Of a stretch of DNA of 58,964 nt, positions 42,888 to 52,804 are shown one piece after another. The position numbers were made by a program, and so were the translations under genes. This stretch comes from Ilyomonas limi (lineage in GTDB: Bacteria > Bacteroidota > Bacteroidia > Chitinophagales > Chitinophagaceae), in NCBI RefSeq assembly GCF_005233845.1, contig NZ_SZQL01000025.1, forward strand, positions 1 to 58,964. The letters run 5' to 3'. The notes beneath the pieces are model-generated. The model had not been told where the DNA came from and did not search any database. It worked only from the letters and a program-made list of their open reading frames with translations. Every line of letters starts with the position of its first letter. Positions within the stretch are counted from its first letter, which is position 1.

Positions 42888-44046
42888 GAGAAGAGAGTTG
42901 TTGCTGATATTCTTTTAATAATAAATTCCATAAAAGCTGCTGGTCGTAGCGCGCCAGTATCATAGCTCTTGCATTGCTTTTTAATGTATTTAAAAGCGAC
43001 TCATCTGTAAGTAGCTTTTCCATTGCTCCCTCCAATGCATGTGCGTTTTTTACCGGTATAATCAATCCGTTTTTTTCATGTTCTATAATTTCGGTACAGC
43101 CATTAATATCGGTAACAATGCAGGGTAAATCCAGGCAGCCAGCCTGCATGGGCACATTGGGAAAACCCTCGCGGTAAGAAGGAAAGGCGAGCGCATGACT
43201 TATAGCCAGATAGGGGCGAATATCCTGCTGAAAACCTGCATAAATAATTGCTTCATTGTTGCTTATAGCTTTTGTTGTTTCGTTGGATAACGGATCGAGC
43301 TGCGGCTCATACGTGCCTACCAGCAATAGCTTTATATGATTATATTTTTTTTGCATTTGTAAAAAGGCATTTACCAGTTCTTCAATGCCCTTATCTTTTA
43401 CCAACCGGCCAACAAACACAAATACAAAATCACTTTTACTTATTTGCAATGCAGCCCTTAGTTTTTCAGCAGCCTGCTTTATTTCCTTTGTAACCTTAAA
43501 GTATCCCGTATCTATTCCATTGCTGCTGCCATTACCTAATACCTTAACCTTATTGGCACCGCAATATTTTCTGTTTTTAATAAAGTTGGCCAGTAATGCC
43601 GAATTGGGATATACATCCGTTGCACAGGTGTATGTAAGCCGTTCCATCAGCTCTAATAATTTTTTGGTCATTCCTGTACTTTCCATCAGCGGAAGACCGG
43701 CCACCGTATGCATTCGCACCGGCACTTTTGCCATCTTTCCGGCGATCATGCCCAGCAAGCCTGCTTTGGGTGTATGCGTGTGCACAATAGCTGGTTTTTC
43801 TCTCTTAAAAAGTCTGTATAGCTGCCACAATGCTTTTGCATCCTGCCAGGGTGTAATTGTTCTGGTCATGTTTACTGCCGATGTACGTACGCCTTCATCC
43901 TGTGCTACCTCTTCCAGTTCTTTACCTGGTGAAGAAACGGCCAATACATCGTAGTAGCCGTTTACGAAGCGAAGTTGTCTGCGCAACAGAATTTGCAATG
44001 AACTCGGAACGGTGGTAACACGAACAAGTTTGGTATGAGATTTCAT
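42871..44046 (-). CDS. Family 4 glycosyltransferase (PglA-like position)
   Basis: A 391-residue GT-B enzyme with the acceptor-side [18 protein letters not shown], a [15 protein letters not shown] segment and [15 protein letters not shown] near the donor site. The HTHTPKAG pattern is typical of the transferase that acts right after the PglC-like step, so it probably adds the second sugar. It overlaps the PglC-like gene, which supports tight coupling of the first two assembly steps. Confidence 0.93.
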   Translation of the reverse strand: MKSHTKLVRVTTVPSSLQILLRRQLRFVNGYYDVLAVSSPGKELEEVAQDEGVRTSAVNMTRTITPWQDAKALWQLYRLFKREKPAIVHTHTPKAGLLGMIAGKMAKVPVRMHTVAGLPLMESTGMTKKLLELMERLTYTCATDVYPNSALLANFIKNRKYCGANKVKVLGNGSSNGIDTGYFKVTKEIKQAAEKLRAALQISKSDFVFVFVGRLVKDKGIEELVNAFLQMQKKYNHIKLLLVGTYEPQLDPLSNETTKAISNNEAIIYAGFQQDIRPYLAISHALAFPSYREGFPNVPMQAGCLDLPCIVTDINGCTEIIEHEKNGLIIPVKNAHALEGAMEKLLTDESLLNTLKSNARAMILARYDQQLLWNLLLKEYQQQLSSHAVVS

Positions 44047-44127
44047 TGGAGTACTTAAAATTGTAGCACACTTAATATTAATAATTGCCTTGGTTTTGCA
44101 AGTTTTTGGGTAAATAACTATACTCCG

Positions 44128-45198
44128 CTATACGGATTGCAGTATGTTGTACAGCGTAGGAATAATTGCGTGATAGGCGTAGTACTGTTTAATGGTTTGC
44201 TGTCCGCATTGCCCCATTTTTTTTCTTAGCTCCACACTGCAAATGAGCTGTTCCAGTTTGTCTGCCCATTCCGTTGTATCAGATGCCCTAAAACCATTTA
44301 TGCCATTTTTTATCAGGTAATTATTCTCTCCAATTGCAGATACTACCACCGGTATTCCCAGGGCCATGTACTCAATGGCTTTAAACGCGCATTTGCCGGT
44401 ATTCCATTCTGTGTTTTTCAATGGCATTACACCTATATCAAAAGGCTGTAATGCCTGAGGAATAACATCAGGTGCAGACCAGTCGAGTGAATCAATAAAA
44501 TGAGTAGTAACGCCTGCTATATGGCTGAATAAAGATTTTACTTTTTCGGAACGGAGACTGCCGATAATTAAGAGTTGAATATTCAATCCTCTGCTGGCAC
44601 AAGCTTTTATAACAGGCGCAAATATTTCTAAATTCTCGTAGTGGTCTGGCCCGTGTCCTATCCAGCCAATAGTAATAGGTTTAACCTCACTGTATTCAAT
44701 GGAATACTTTGAGTAGCATAAAAAGTCAATAGCTGTTGGAAGCAGGTAAACATGCTTGTTATATTGTTGTGCCCACTCCTGCAGCAAATGGCTACCAACA
44801 ATAACCCGTTCTGCTTTGCGGGTAAGCCGTTCTGTTTGGGCCGGCAGGTGCAAAAAGATAGCGTCGTCAAAATCAAATACCAGTTTGCTCTTAAAAAACG
44901 AATGGTGCAGCAAAAGAACATTGATAAAGTAACTGCTGTAAACCGTGCGCTGCAGATAAATAACATCGTTGCTTTTTACCTGCAACAAACAGGTAAATAA
45001 ATCTTTGATGACAACTGCTTTTTTGGGCCATTTGGTTTTGTTCAATCTGTTTACAAATGGCTCGTGTACTATACAGGATAAACCAACCTCTTTGAGCTTA
45101 TCGGCAACAATATATGCCCGCTGCCGCGAGCTGGCTGTATTACGATCTCCTTTTGTAAAGAAGTGTATTGTTCTTTCAGAATTGTTTTTGGTGTCCAT
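44128..45198 (-). CDS. Family 4-like glycosyltransferase
   Basis: A 356-residue GT-B-type protein. Features are IHFFTKGDRNTASSRQRAY, the middle SKLVFDFDDAIFLHLP, ITIGWIGHGPDHYEN and C-terminal AFKAIEYMALGIPVVVSAIG. It is cytoplasmic, with no membrane helices. The FDFDDA motif marks a distinct subgroup of GT4-like enzymes in polysaccharide loci. Donor and acceptor cannot be predicted. Confidence 0.88.
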   Translation of the reverse strand: MDTKNNSERTIHFFTKGDRNTASSRQRAYIVADKLKEVGLSCIVHEPFVNRLNKTKWPKKAVVIKDLFTCLLQVKSNDVIYLQRTVYSSYFINVLLLHHSFFKSKLVFDFDDAIFLHLPAQTERLTRKAERVIVGSHLLQEWAQQYNKHVYLLPTAIDFLCYSKYSIEYSEVKPITIGWIGHGPDHYENLEIFAPVIKACASRGLNIQLLIIGSLRSEKVKSLFSHIAGVTTHFIDSLDWSAPDVIPQALQPFDIGVMPLKNTEWNTGKCAFKAIEYMALGIPVVVSAIGENNYLIKNGINGFRASDTTEWADKLEQLICSVELRKKMGQCGQQTIKQYYAYHAIIPTLYNILQSV

Positions 45199-45225
45199 TA
45201 CTAAAACAGTTTTAAAATGTAATGA

Positions 45226-46197
45226 TTAAAACAACTCCATATCTCCCAAAGAATAGCTCCAGTTTGCTGTATTTAAGAAACTATCGAAGCTACCGTTGAG
45301 GTTTAAATTTTTAAGTGTAATGATGGGGCCTGCTGCTTTTACCGGCACTATTCCCATCCATTTAAAGTATGGTTGATATTGCAGGTATTGGCGGCCGGAT
45401 AAGGTAATAAAACCAATGTGGTGTTTGCTGCAAAACCTGCGTAGCAAGGCAGCAACAGTTTTATTGATGTATTGAACGTTGGCTTTGTTATTTAATAAAA
45501 TGAAATCCGTTATCCGCAGTTCATCTGCAAAGGCATGAGATTTAAGGCGGGTAATAACTATAAATTGTTCCCCATCGGTAAAATAGTTATAGTTGAATAA
45601 TGGATTATTTGCATAACGCCATTTAATATACTCCGGCGTTAAAACAGTAGTGATGCAATCTGTTATACTATTACTTACACGGTCAAGCGGCGCTTCGTTC
45701 CAGTTTTGCGGTGCAATGATCTTTTTGGTTTTATTTTTTGTAAAAGGCAGCCAGGCATCAGATAGCCGGAGCTTTATTTTGAGCGGCATTTTTCCTTGTT
45801 CTATCCAGCCCATTTTTATGTAGCCCGGCTTGCTTTGCTCATTAGGTGTATTGAATACAAAACTTACGCCTTGTTGCTTACAGGCCTCGGCTTGCTGTAG
45901 CGTTAATTTTTTAAAAATGCCTTTGCCCTGATGTGCCGGATGCGTAGCTGTGTCTACGGCTCTTATTGCTTTATAAACAGTGTTGTTCCATTGCCACTGC
46001 CATTGCATAAATGCACGCAAACCTATTAGTTCGCCGGCTTCTTCTGCTACCAATACATACGATTCGCCAAAGGGATTTTGCTCATGCTTCCAGCTCCACA
46101 AAGCTTCAGACTTTGGAATGGTAGATTCTCCCAAAGATTGTTTTAACAGCGTTATAATGGCCGGCTTATCAGCCGACGTTGCAGACCTGATGTTCAT
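45226..46197 (-). CDS. GNAT-family N-acetyltransferase
   Basis: A 323-residue protein with an N-terminal GNAT domain: MNIRSATSADKPAIITLL, then VAEEAGELIGLRAFM, with the acetyl-CoA segment HPAHQGKGIFKKLTL. The C-terminal half is unusual for simple GNATs and may be a second, degenerate GNAT-like fold. It may acylate an amino sugar, a role that the bacillosamine pathway normally gives to a left-handed helix acetyltransferase (PglD) not seen here. The start overlaps the deacetylase stop by 29 bp. Confidence 0.8.
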   Translation of the reverse strand: MNIRSATSADKPAIITLLKQSLGESTIPKSEALWSWKHEQNPFGESYVLVAEEAGELIGLRAFMQWQWQWNNTVYKAIRAVDTATHPAHQGKGIFKKLTLQQAEACKQQGVSFVFNTPNEQSKPGYIKMGWIEQGKMPLKIKLRLSDAWLPFTKNKTKKIIAPQNWNEAPLDRVSNSITDCITTVLTPEYIKWRYANNPLFNYNYFTDGEQFIVITRLKSHAFADELRITDFILLNNKANVQYINKTVAALLRRFCSKHHIGFITLSGRQYLQYQPYFKWMGIVPVKAAGPIITLKNLNLNGSFDSFLNTANWSYSLGDMELF

Positions 46198-47188
46198 GTT
46201 TTACATATTTATCAGCTAAATGATGTTCATATTCACCCATATTCCAGCTTTGCATACCATATTTCTGCCTGTATTTTTTGTACTGTTCCAGAACGATAGC
46301 CAGATTTTCTAAATTTTCCTGCGGAAAGTCACCAAAATTTTCAGGGTGCCACCATAAGTGATAACACTCATGCAGCTTTGCTGCAGTTTCTAATTCCTTA
46401 TTAATTCTGCGCAGCATCAGTTTATTGGTAAAGCGATGTGCCGGGTGCCAGGGTCTTAAAAACCGGCTTGCCGGCAGCAGCATCGGCTCATTGACTCTTT
46501 TCGCAATGGCAGTAAGCGGATAAGAACTGCGCGTAGAACCAAGTTGTATATACGCATCGCCGGTACGTAATACTTTGCGCAACAAACTGGCATCTTTATC
46601 ATTAATAGGCGTCCAAAACCGGGCGTCGGGATTAGAACGAACCACTCTGATACCATTTTCGTAACAAACCCTGAGTGCCTGTGCATTATATTGATTTCTT
46701 GGAAAAATCAATGAGGTTGTTTGCGTTCCAAACTTTAATGCAGCAGCATTTGCCGCCTTTAAATCAGCTTCAAAAGCTTCGGGTTGCTTTACTTGTTCGA
46801 GGCAGTAATAATGGCTGAATGTATGAGTGCCTAATTCCTGCCCTTTATATTGCAAAATGCTTTTAACGGCATCCGGTGCAAAATGCGCAACATGATACTC
46901 GGGTTGCAAACCGTGCTGTGCCACCCAGCGGTATGGCGAGTAGCCTTCATTGGCATATTCGGGTTGCAAAGAAGGTTTTAACTGATTCCATTCTTCGGCA
47001 TCACTGGCAAACATGCTGCCCACCGTAGCCCAGGTAACGTGCACACCATGAGCTTCAAAAAGCGCCAGCATTTTGGGCACTGTGCGTATTGTATTTTGAT
47101 AGCACAATAACCTGCTTTTGCGGTCGCGCTTATCAAATACGCCCCAATGCAGTTCAAAGTCTAATGAGATTGTAAAAACTCCGGCCAT
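46169..47188 (-). CDS. Polysaccharide deacetylase family protein (NodB-like)
   Basis: Start chosen at the ATG at 47188 (MAGVFTISLDFELHWG), which lies 8 bp after the upstream stop; an in-frame ATG at 47236 would overlap that gene by 41 bp. The NodB-type core has SLDFELHWG with the metal-binding Asp region, HVTWATVGSMFA, ELGTHTFSHYYC and LWWHPENFGD near the end. It probably removes N-acetyl groups from the polysaccharide or a precursor. No signal peptide is evident, suggesting action on cytoplasmic-side intermediates. Confidence 0.85.
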   Translation of the reverse strand: MAGVFTISLDFELHWGVFDKRDRKSRLLCYQNTIRTVPKMLALFEAHGVHVTWATVGSMFASDAEEWNQLKPSLQPEYANEGYSPYRWVAQHGLQPEYHVAHFAPDAVKSILQYKGQELGTHTFSHYYCLEQVKQPEAFEADLKAANAAALKFGTQTTSLIFPRNQYNAQALRVCYENGIRVVRSNPDARFWTPINDKDASLLRKVLRTGDAYIQLGSTRSSYPLTAIAKRVNEPMLLPASRFLRPWHPAHRFTNKLMLRRINKELETAAKLHECYHLWWHPENFGDFPQENLENLAIVLEQYKKYRQKYGMQSWNMGEYEHHLADKYVKHEHQVCNVG

Positions 47189-47195
47189 GGTTTGA

Positions 47196-48392
47196 TTAGT
47201 TTTGTGGACTTGCGGCAAGCTGCAGGTCGGCTGCATTTTTCTTTTTGCTTGCCACTAACCCTTTTTTATAATCGAGATAAGTAATAATGATGAAAAGCAG
47301 ATAATACATTACCATACTTTTTTGCCGTACGATAATGCCCATATTTGATAATGTTTCGCCGAGTGCCAGTGAAGTGCCTATAAAAAGAACGGCACTCATC
47401 TTTACCAAAGAGGAAGAAACTTTAAAAAACTTAAGAAATCCTTTCTCCCAAAGCTTATAGCTTAGTAATAAATAAAATACATTTTCTATAGAAACCACTA
47501 TTCCGGTAAATCCGGGTGAATCAATAAACAATGGCCGATACCAGAAAGTAAACAGCTTAAATATTAACGGATAATTGGAAATATCTATACCCGAATTTGC
47601 CGAGGACAACTCATAAGCACGGGTGCTCGAAAACTGATCGAAGCTACCTACGAGGTTATCGCTATCCAGTCCTACAAAGCTGATGATTGTATTATACATT
47701 AGGGTAAGCGCAACTGCAGCACCAATTAAAACGAGCCATTTCTGGTATTTGGGCACATCCTGCTTGCCTGTAAACAAGCCAACCAATATGGCAATTCCCA
47801 TAAACAAAAAGATGTGCGGACGAACATAATATACAATGGCTAAACCTGCAATGAGTGCCAGTTTGCGTCCCTTTAGTTTGCTTAGCCCATAGGTTGCCAT
47901 TCCCATTCCAAAAAAAATAATGGAGCCTTTGCCAAGCGATGCCGTCCAGTAATGCATGTTTGGCAAAAACATAAACAGCATTATTAAATCATATCCCTCG
48001 TAGTAGTGTTTGTATTTTACGTTCTCTTTAAAGAAAATATAGAAGTACACAAAGCCCCAGAATCCCATCCAGGAGAAAAGCAGCATCATCATTTCGTAAG
48101 AGAAATGAAAAAAATTGATAAACGGATAGCCAACAAACTCTATAAATAAAGTACCCGTTTGAAATGCTTCCCACCAGCTGCTGTATGCATACTGCGGACG
48201 CTCGAAATAAGATACCGAATCGGAACGGGAGTTCATTACCGTTACATAATACACAAGGGCAAAAAACACATGGTACCAAAACAATTTTTGCATCAGATCC
48301 ATATCAAACCACCGGTACTTACTCTTAAATACTTTTAATAAAGGCTGGGTAAGTGCGTAAAGAATAATGAGCAGTATAAATGCGCCGATCAC
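47196..48392 (-). CDS. Wzy-like polytopic membrane protein
   Basis: A 398-residue protein with about ten transmembrane helices. A large non-membrane loop after residue 230 includes SFVGLDSDNLVGSFDQF. It has the length and topology of O-antigen/exopolysaccharide polymerases, which are poorly conserved in sequence, and no other polymerase candidate is in the locus. The charged tail (LDYKKGLVASKKKNAAD) is cytoplasmic. Assignment rests on topology and context. Confidence 0.65.
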   Translation of the reverse strand: MIGAFILLIILYALTQPLLKVFKSKYRWFDMDLMQKLFWYHVFFALVYYVTVMNSRSDSVSYFERPQYAYSSWWEAFQTGTLFIEFVGYPFINFFHFSYEMMMLLFSWMGFWGFVYFYIFFKENVKYKHYYEGYDLIMLFMFLPNMHYWTASLGKGSIIFFGMGMATYGLSKLKGRKLALIAGLAIVYYVRPHIFLFMGIAILVGLFTGKQDVPKYQKWLVLIGAAVALTLMYNTIISFVGLDSDNLVGSFDQFSSTRAYELSSANSGIDISNYPLIFKLFTFWYRPLFIDSPGFTGIVVSIENVFYLLLSYKLWEKGFLKFFKVSSSLVKMSAVLFIGTSLALGETLSNMGIIVRQKSMVMYYLLFIIITYLDYKKGLVASKKKNAADLQLAASPQN

Positions 48393-48447
48393 TGGTGGAG
48401 ATTGTTGATGTAAATATTATTTTCTGTTATTCGCAGCCTTATTTAAT

Positions 48448-49620
48448 TCATCCGGCTACTACTTCTTCATACGTATTTTCTAATGCTGCAACCATCGTTT
48501 GGATACTGAAGTTGCTTGCTACAGTTTGCCTTGCGTGTTGTGCAGCCGCTTTTATTTTTTCAGGGTAAAGTATGTATTCCGATAATTTGTTTATCAATTG
48601 CTCCGGCTCTTCTATTGGTACCAGTACACCGTTCTCCCCATCCTGTATCAACTCGCCAATACCACCTGCAGCAGTGCAAGCCGGCATGCAACGCATACTC
48701 ATCGCTTCCAGCAAGGCTACCGGCAAGCCCTCAAACTCCGATGTCATCATAAAAATATCCATCGCCTGCAGGTATGGACGCACTTCTGCCTGCAAGCCTG
48801 CAAAGTGCAGATAGTTGTGCATGTCCAATGCTTTTGCTTTGGCATATACTTCTTCTTTCAACACGCCATCGCCTACAATGATAAAATGGACATCCGTAAA
48901 TACGTTGTGCAACTGCTTTGCAACTTCAAGCCAGGTTGTGAGGCGTTTTTGTTTGCGAAAAACACAGGTAATACCAATAACAATAGCCGTTTCGGGAATA
49001 TTGTACAATGATCTTACAAGCGGTTCCATTTGTATGTCGCGCGAAAATTTATCTATGTTAATGCCATTGCGCAACACCTGTATTGCCGGTGTATTTTTAT
49101 GATAATGCTTTTGTATAGAATTAGCTACTTCGCCCGATACTGCCAACACTTTTGCCTGGCTGGAAAAACTGTATTTATTAAAAAAATAAGTGGCTTTGTG
49201 GTAGCGTTCCCACTTGTTATGTTCGGTATAGACTACCGGCACTTTTGCCAGCCTGCCGGCAATACGCCCAATCACACCCGCCCAGGGCATATGGCAGTGA
49301 ATAATTTGTACTTTATGCGTTTTGATGTATTGTACAATAGCGCCTGTCTTACCAAAAATCTGAATATTGTTTTTAGCAGGAATACAGGTAACTATGCCAT
49401 TTTCTCTTTCAATATCGCCCACTACCTGGTCTTTCCAGGGCAGGAAATAAATGTAATGAAATTCGTACTGCGACTGGTTGTGCTTAGCCAGCGTTTCGGG
49501 CAGCAACATTTCGGCGCCACCTCTGCCAAGCGACTTAATAATATGTAATACAACTGTGCGTTTGCCGTTGGTAAGCACAGGGCCTACTGTTGTATTTGTT
49601 TCAACTTTAGATATAATCAT
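48448..49620 (-). CDS. Family 4 glycosyltransferase
   Basis: A 390-residue GT-B protein with VVLHIIKSLGRGGAEMLLP, the acceptor segment VQIIHCHMPWAGVIGRIAG and the donor segment MTSEFEGLPVALLEAMSMR. It is the first of three consecutive GT4 genes, and its start overlaps the next gene by 14 bp. A retaining transfer to the growing lipid-linked repeat unit is expected, but the sugar is unknown. Confidence 0.93.
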   Translation of the reverse strand: MIISKVETNTTVGPVLTNGKRTVVLHIIKSLGRGGAEMLLPETLAKHNQSQYEFHYIYFLPWKDQVVGDIERENGIVTCIPAKNNIQIFGKTGAIVQYIKTHKVQIIHCHMPWAGVIGRIAGRLAKVPVVYTEHNKWERYHKATYFFNKYSFSSQAKVLAVSGEVANSIQKHYHKNTPAIQVLRNGINIDKFSRDIQMEPLVRSLYNIPETAIVIGITCVFRKQKRLTTWLEVAKQLHNVFTDVHFIIVGDGVLKEEVYAKAKALDMHNYLHFAGLQAEVRPYLQAMDIFMMTSEFEGLPVALLEAMSMRCMPACTAAGGIGELIQDGENGVLVPIEEPEQLINKLSEYILYPEKIKAAAQHARQTVASNFSIQTMVAALENTYEEVVAG

Positions 49621-50764
49621 TCTGTATTACATTTTTGGTTGGCTGCAGTACTTTATTTGTTGAAAACGCTTGCTTATTTGTGATAGTTTGATATGCCTTT
49701 ACAAACTTTACAGCAATATCATCGTTCATATATTGGGTGGTTACCAACTGATAAGCATTGGCAATAAACCGGTTTATTTCTTCACTATTATTCAATGCAC
49801 TTTCTACAGCATCTGCAAAAGCTACCTCGTTTTGTTTTGGTATTAGATAACCGGTTTTATTATTGATAACTACTTCGCCGATGCCGCCAGTGTCGTAAGC
49901 TATTACCGGCGTTTTGCAATAAAATGCTTCGAGTACTACGCCCGGTAATCCTTCAATAATGCTTGGCAGCAATAGTGCATCGGCCTGGCGTATAAATGAT
50001 AATGGTTGTTTTTGATAGCCATGAAATACAACCTGCTTTTTAAGACCTTTTTGCTCCACCAAACTTTGCGTTTGTTGTTTAAGTGGCCCATCACCAACTA
50101 AGTGCAGCAATGCACCGGGCATTTTTTTTATAATGCGTTCAAAAACAGATAACAGCCCGGCGTGATTTTTTTCAAAAGAAAATCCACCTACATGTATCAA
50201 CTTAGGATTACCCTGTAAAGTGGGAATTGTATTTTTTCCAGTAGCTACAGCTTCATTCACTTCGATTCCTACGGGTATGGTGATGATGTGATTTTTTAAT
50301 GCGGGGAACAGCTTTACAAAATCTTCAGCCGAGCTATTACTAACCGATATAACCAATTCTACTTTACTAAAAAGAAATGCGTTGAAAAGCCTTATTAATT
50401 TCGATTTAATATAAAGACTTATCATACTGGCATTGCGAAAAATAACGGGCTGCTTCCATCCGAACAGTAACTTTGAAAATGCCGCATACTTAAGCGTATC
50501 ACCGGCATTTGCCTGTATTACATCAGGCTTTTCGCTTTCAATGATGGCAGCTAATTTTTTCCACGCTTTTACATCTGTAAAGCGATGGCTTTGACTAGCA
50601 TTTAATGCATATACTTTACCACCAAAAGGGAGTGCAGCCGGACCCGCAAAGACACTCACCAAAATAGCTTGGTGACCTGCTTCTTCCAGATGCGTGGATA
50701 GTTGCGAAGCAAATACTTCAGCCCCTCTCAACTGCGGCTTTTGTATCAGGTGTAAAACTTTCAA
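49607..50764 (-). CDS. Family 4 glycosyltransferase
   Basis: A 385-residue GT-B transferase. It begins MKVLHLIQKPQLRGAEVFAS, with a nucleotide-binding VGGFSFEKNHAGLL and PSIIEGLPGVVLEAFYC carrying the Glu pair of GT4 enzymes. It overlaps the downstream GT4 gene and lies 11 bp from the upstream one, so all three are co-translated or closely coupled. Confidence 0.92.
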   Translation of the reverse strand: MKVLHLIQKPQLRGAEVFASQLSTHLEEAGHQAILVSVFAGPAALPFGGKVYALNASQSHRFTDVKAWKKLAAIIESEKPDVIQANAGDTLKYAAFSKLLFGWKQPVIFRNASMISLYIKSKLIRLFNAFLFSKVELVISVSNSSAEDFVKLFPALKNHIITIPVGIEVNEAVATGKNTIPTLQGNPKLIHVGGFSFEKNHAGLLSVFERIIKKMPGALLHLVGDGPLKQQTQSLVEQKGLKKQVVFHGYQKQPLSFIRQADALLLPSIIEGLPGVVLEAFYCKTPVIAYDTGGIGEVVINNKTGYLIPKQNEVAFADAVESALNNSEEINRFIANAYQLVTTQYMNDDIAVKFVKAYQTITNKQAFSTNKVLQPTKNVIQNDYI

Positions 50765-50775
50765 AAGAAAAAAAT

Positions 50776-51906
50776 TTAGATAGCTGATTGCAGGTAGGTT
50801 TCCAGTTCTTCCACTCTGTCCTTTAGTTCAAAATGTTGCTTTGCATATATATAAGCCTGTTCGGCCATATTATAGGCTTTTACTGTGTTGCCGGCAAACC
50901 AAAAGAGTGCTTCTTCAATAGCTTTTATACTATTTTTTTCAAACAGATAACCTGTGTGCAGGTGCGTAATTGCCTCTCTGTTTTGTGGAATATTGGAAGC
51001 TAAAACAGGCAGCCTGGCAAACATGGCTTCTACTACCGAACCACTAAAACCTTCTACCAGCGAAGGAAATACAAAACAATCGTAGCCGGCAAGTAAGGTG
51101 GGTATATCCTTGCGATTGCCCAACAGGATAACTTTGCCCTGAAGCCTGCACTCAGCAATGGTTTGAAGGAGCTGCTGGTGCAAAGGCCCATCACCTGCAA
51201 TGTGGAGTGTTGCAGCGGGATATACGTTAGCAAACCTTGCGAATGCCTGTATCAATTGCTGCTGTGCTTTTACCGGTATTAGCCTGCCAACGTTTAAAAA
51301 TCTCAACTGCTTTTGCTGTTCTGGATAGCTTTTTTCTTTAATGGCAATACGAACACTTTCTCTTCCCCTGTTAATTACCTTTATTTTATCAGGATTGATA
51401 TGCAAATGTTGTATGTTGGCTTCTTTAATGGCAGATGAATTGGCAACGAAACCTACACAAATTTTACTCATCCATTTATTAATAAGCCTGAAAAATTCAA
51501 CACCCAATTTTCCTTTCCAGGATAAATGCCGGTTAAAATCTTTGCAATACAGGTCGCTTACAAATGTGCCAATTACCGGAATATGATGCAGCTTGCCGGC
51601 CAATCTTGTTACAATCTCTGCACGGGTAAGATAAGCTACCAATACATCGGGTTTTTCCTGCACTATTATTCTTGATAATGCTTTATATGCATTAGTAAAG
51701 TTGTATCTGCCCGGTATGTTTAATGAATAAGTGGTAATACCTTTCTCAACAAACTGCTGCTTTAGTGTATCGCCTTTATAGATGTGGCAAACTACAGGAT
51801 GAACATGCGTAAAACGGGATGTATTGTCGAGCAGACTTTTTTCTGCTCCGCCCACTTCCAGCGTATCTATTACAAACAATACCTTTATGCGTTTAACCTC
51901 CGTCAT
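50776..51906 (-). CDS. Family 4 glycosyltransferase
   Basis: A 376-residue GT-B transferase with VLFVIDTLEVGGAEKSLLD, FLNVGRLIPVKAQQQLIQA, the donor-site FVFPSLVEGFSGSVVEAMF and LHIAGDGPLHQQL. No membrane segment. Neighbours on both sides are glycosyltransferases, with the GT2 gene 25 bp upstream in the operon. Confidence 0.93.
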   Translation of the reverse strand: MTEVKRIKVLFVIDTLEVGGAEKSLLDNTSRFTHVHPVVCHIYKGDTLKQQFVEKGITTYSLNIPGRYNFTNAYKALSRIIVQEKPDVLVAYLTRAEIVTRLAGKLHHIPVIGTFVSDLYCKDFNRHLSWKGKLGVEFFRLINKWMSKICVGFVANSSAIKEANIQHLHINPDKIKVINRGRESVRIAIKEKSYPEQQKQLRFLNVGRLIPVKAQQQLIQAFARFANVYPAATLHIAGDGPLHQQLLQTIAECRLQGKVILLGNRKDIPTLLAGYDCFVFPSLVEGFSGSVVEAMFARLPVLASNIPQNREAITHLHTGYLFEKNSIKAIEEALFWFAGNTVKAYNMAEQAYIYAKQHFELKDRVEELETYLQSAI

Positions 51907-51931
51907 TCCCCAAAAATTTGTCGTAAGCTGA

Positions 51932-52804
51932 TTACTTATTCAATTGAAATTGCAGTGTGGCGGGGTCGAGCGATTTGCCTTCTACGCCGCGCAACCCATG
52001 CCATATGCCTTTTAAACGAAACCTTACACGCTGAAAACGGTCCGGAGCTAATACAGCAGCCGCCAACAGAAATTTAGTTTGTGTGATACAATAACCAATA
52101 AGGCTGCTAAAAGAAAAATACTGTTTTAATATCAGCATATGATTGCGGGAATGATAGTAGCCGCGCCAAAGGGTGGCTTTGGTAAATGTACCGCCACCGC
52201 CCATATACAACCTATTAGTTGATGGAATTTGCAAAAGCCCTATTTTAAAGCCTTCCTTACGCATACGCTTGCAGTACTCATAGTCTTCGCACATCATAAA
52301 GAACTTTTCATCTGGTGCGCCCACCTTTGCTACTACAGCAGCTTTTACCAAAGCGCCATCCACCAATACTACATCGGCATGTTGCAGGGTAGTGCGCGCA
52401 GTAAGCTTCTGCTTTACACCATACTTCATATTGAAGCCGGCAGAACCTATGATGTCGCAATCATTCTGCTGTATGCTTTGCAGCAGGTCTGCCAGCGTAT
52501 TATCGGCATGAAAGCTGTCATCATCCATCATCCAGAAGTAATCAAACTGTTTGAGTGTAAGACCATAATTTATTCCATGAGCAAGGCCACCTGCATAGCC
52601 AATATTTTTTTCCAGCAATAGACAATGTATGTTGCCTTTAGCATTGATAGTAGCCAGATACTCGCGCGTACCATCGGTGCTATTGTTATCGGCAATAACC
52701 ACACAAGCAGGTTGTATAGTTTGACGTTCAATACATCGTAATGCTTGCTTTAAAACTTCCAGCCTGTTGTAGGTTACTATTACTGCACAAACAAGTTTTG
52801 TCAT
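51932..52804 (-). CDS. Family 2 glycosyltransferase (rhamnosyl/galactofuranosyl-like)
   Basis: A 290-residue GT-A protein: CAVIVTYNRLEVLKQAL, VVIADNNSTDGTREYL and the DXD-type YFWMMDDDSFHAD. The pattern is closest to GT2 enzymes of the rhamnosyl and galactofuranosyl group. It overlaps the upstream GT2 gene by four bases (start within the stop), a strong sign of coupled translation. Confidence 0.92.
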   Translation of the reverse strand: MTKLVCAVIVTYNRLEVLKQALRCIERQTIQPACVVIADNNSTDGTREYLATINAKGNIHCLLLEKNIGYAGGLAHGINYGLTLKQFDYFWMMDDDSFHADNTLADLLQSIQQNDCDIIGSAGFNMKYGVKQKLTARTTLQHADVVLVDGALVKAAVVAKVGAPDEKFFMMCEDYEYCKRMRKEGFKIGLLQIPSTNRLYMGGGGTFTKATLWRGYYHSRNHMLILKQYFSFSSLIGYCITQTKFLLAAAVLAPDRFQRVRFRLKGIWHGLRGVEGKSLDPATLQFQLNK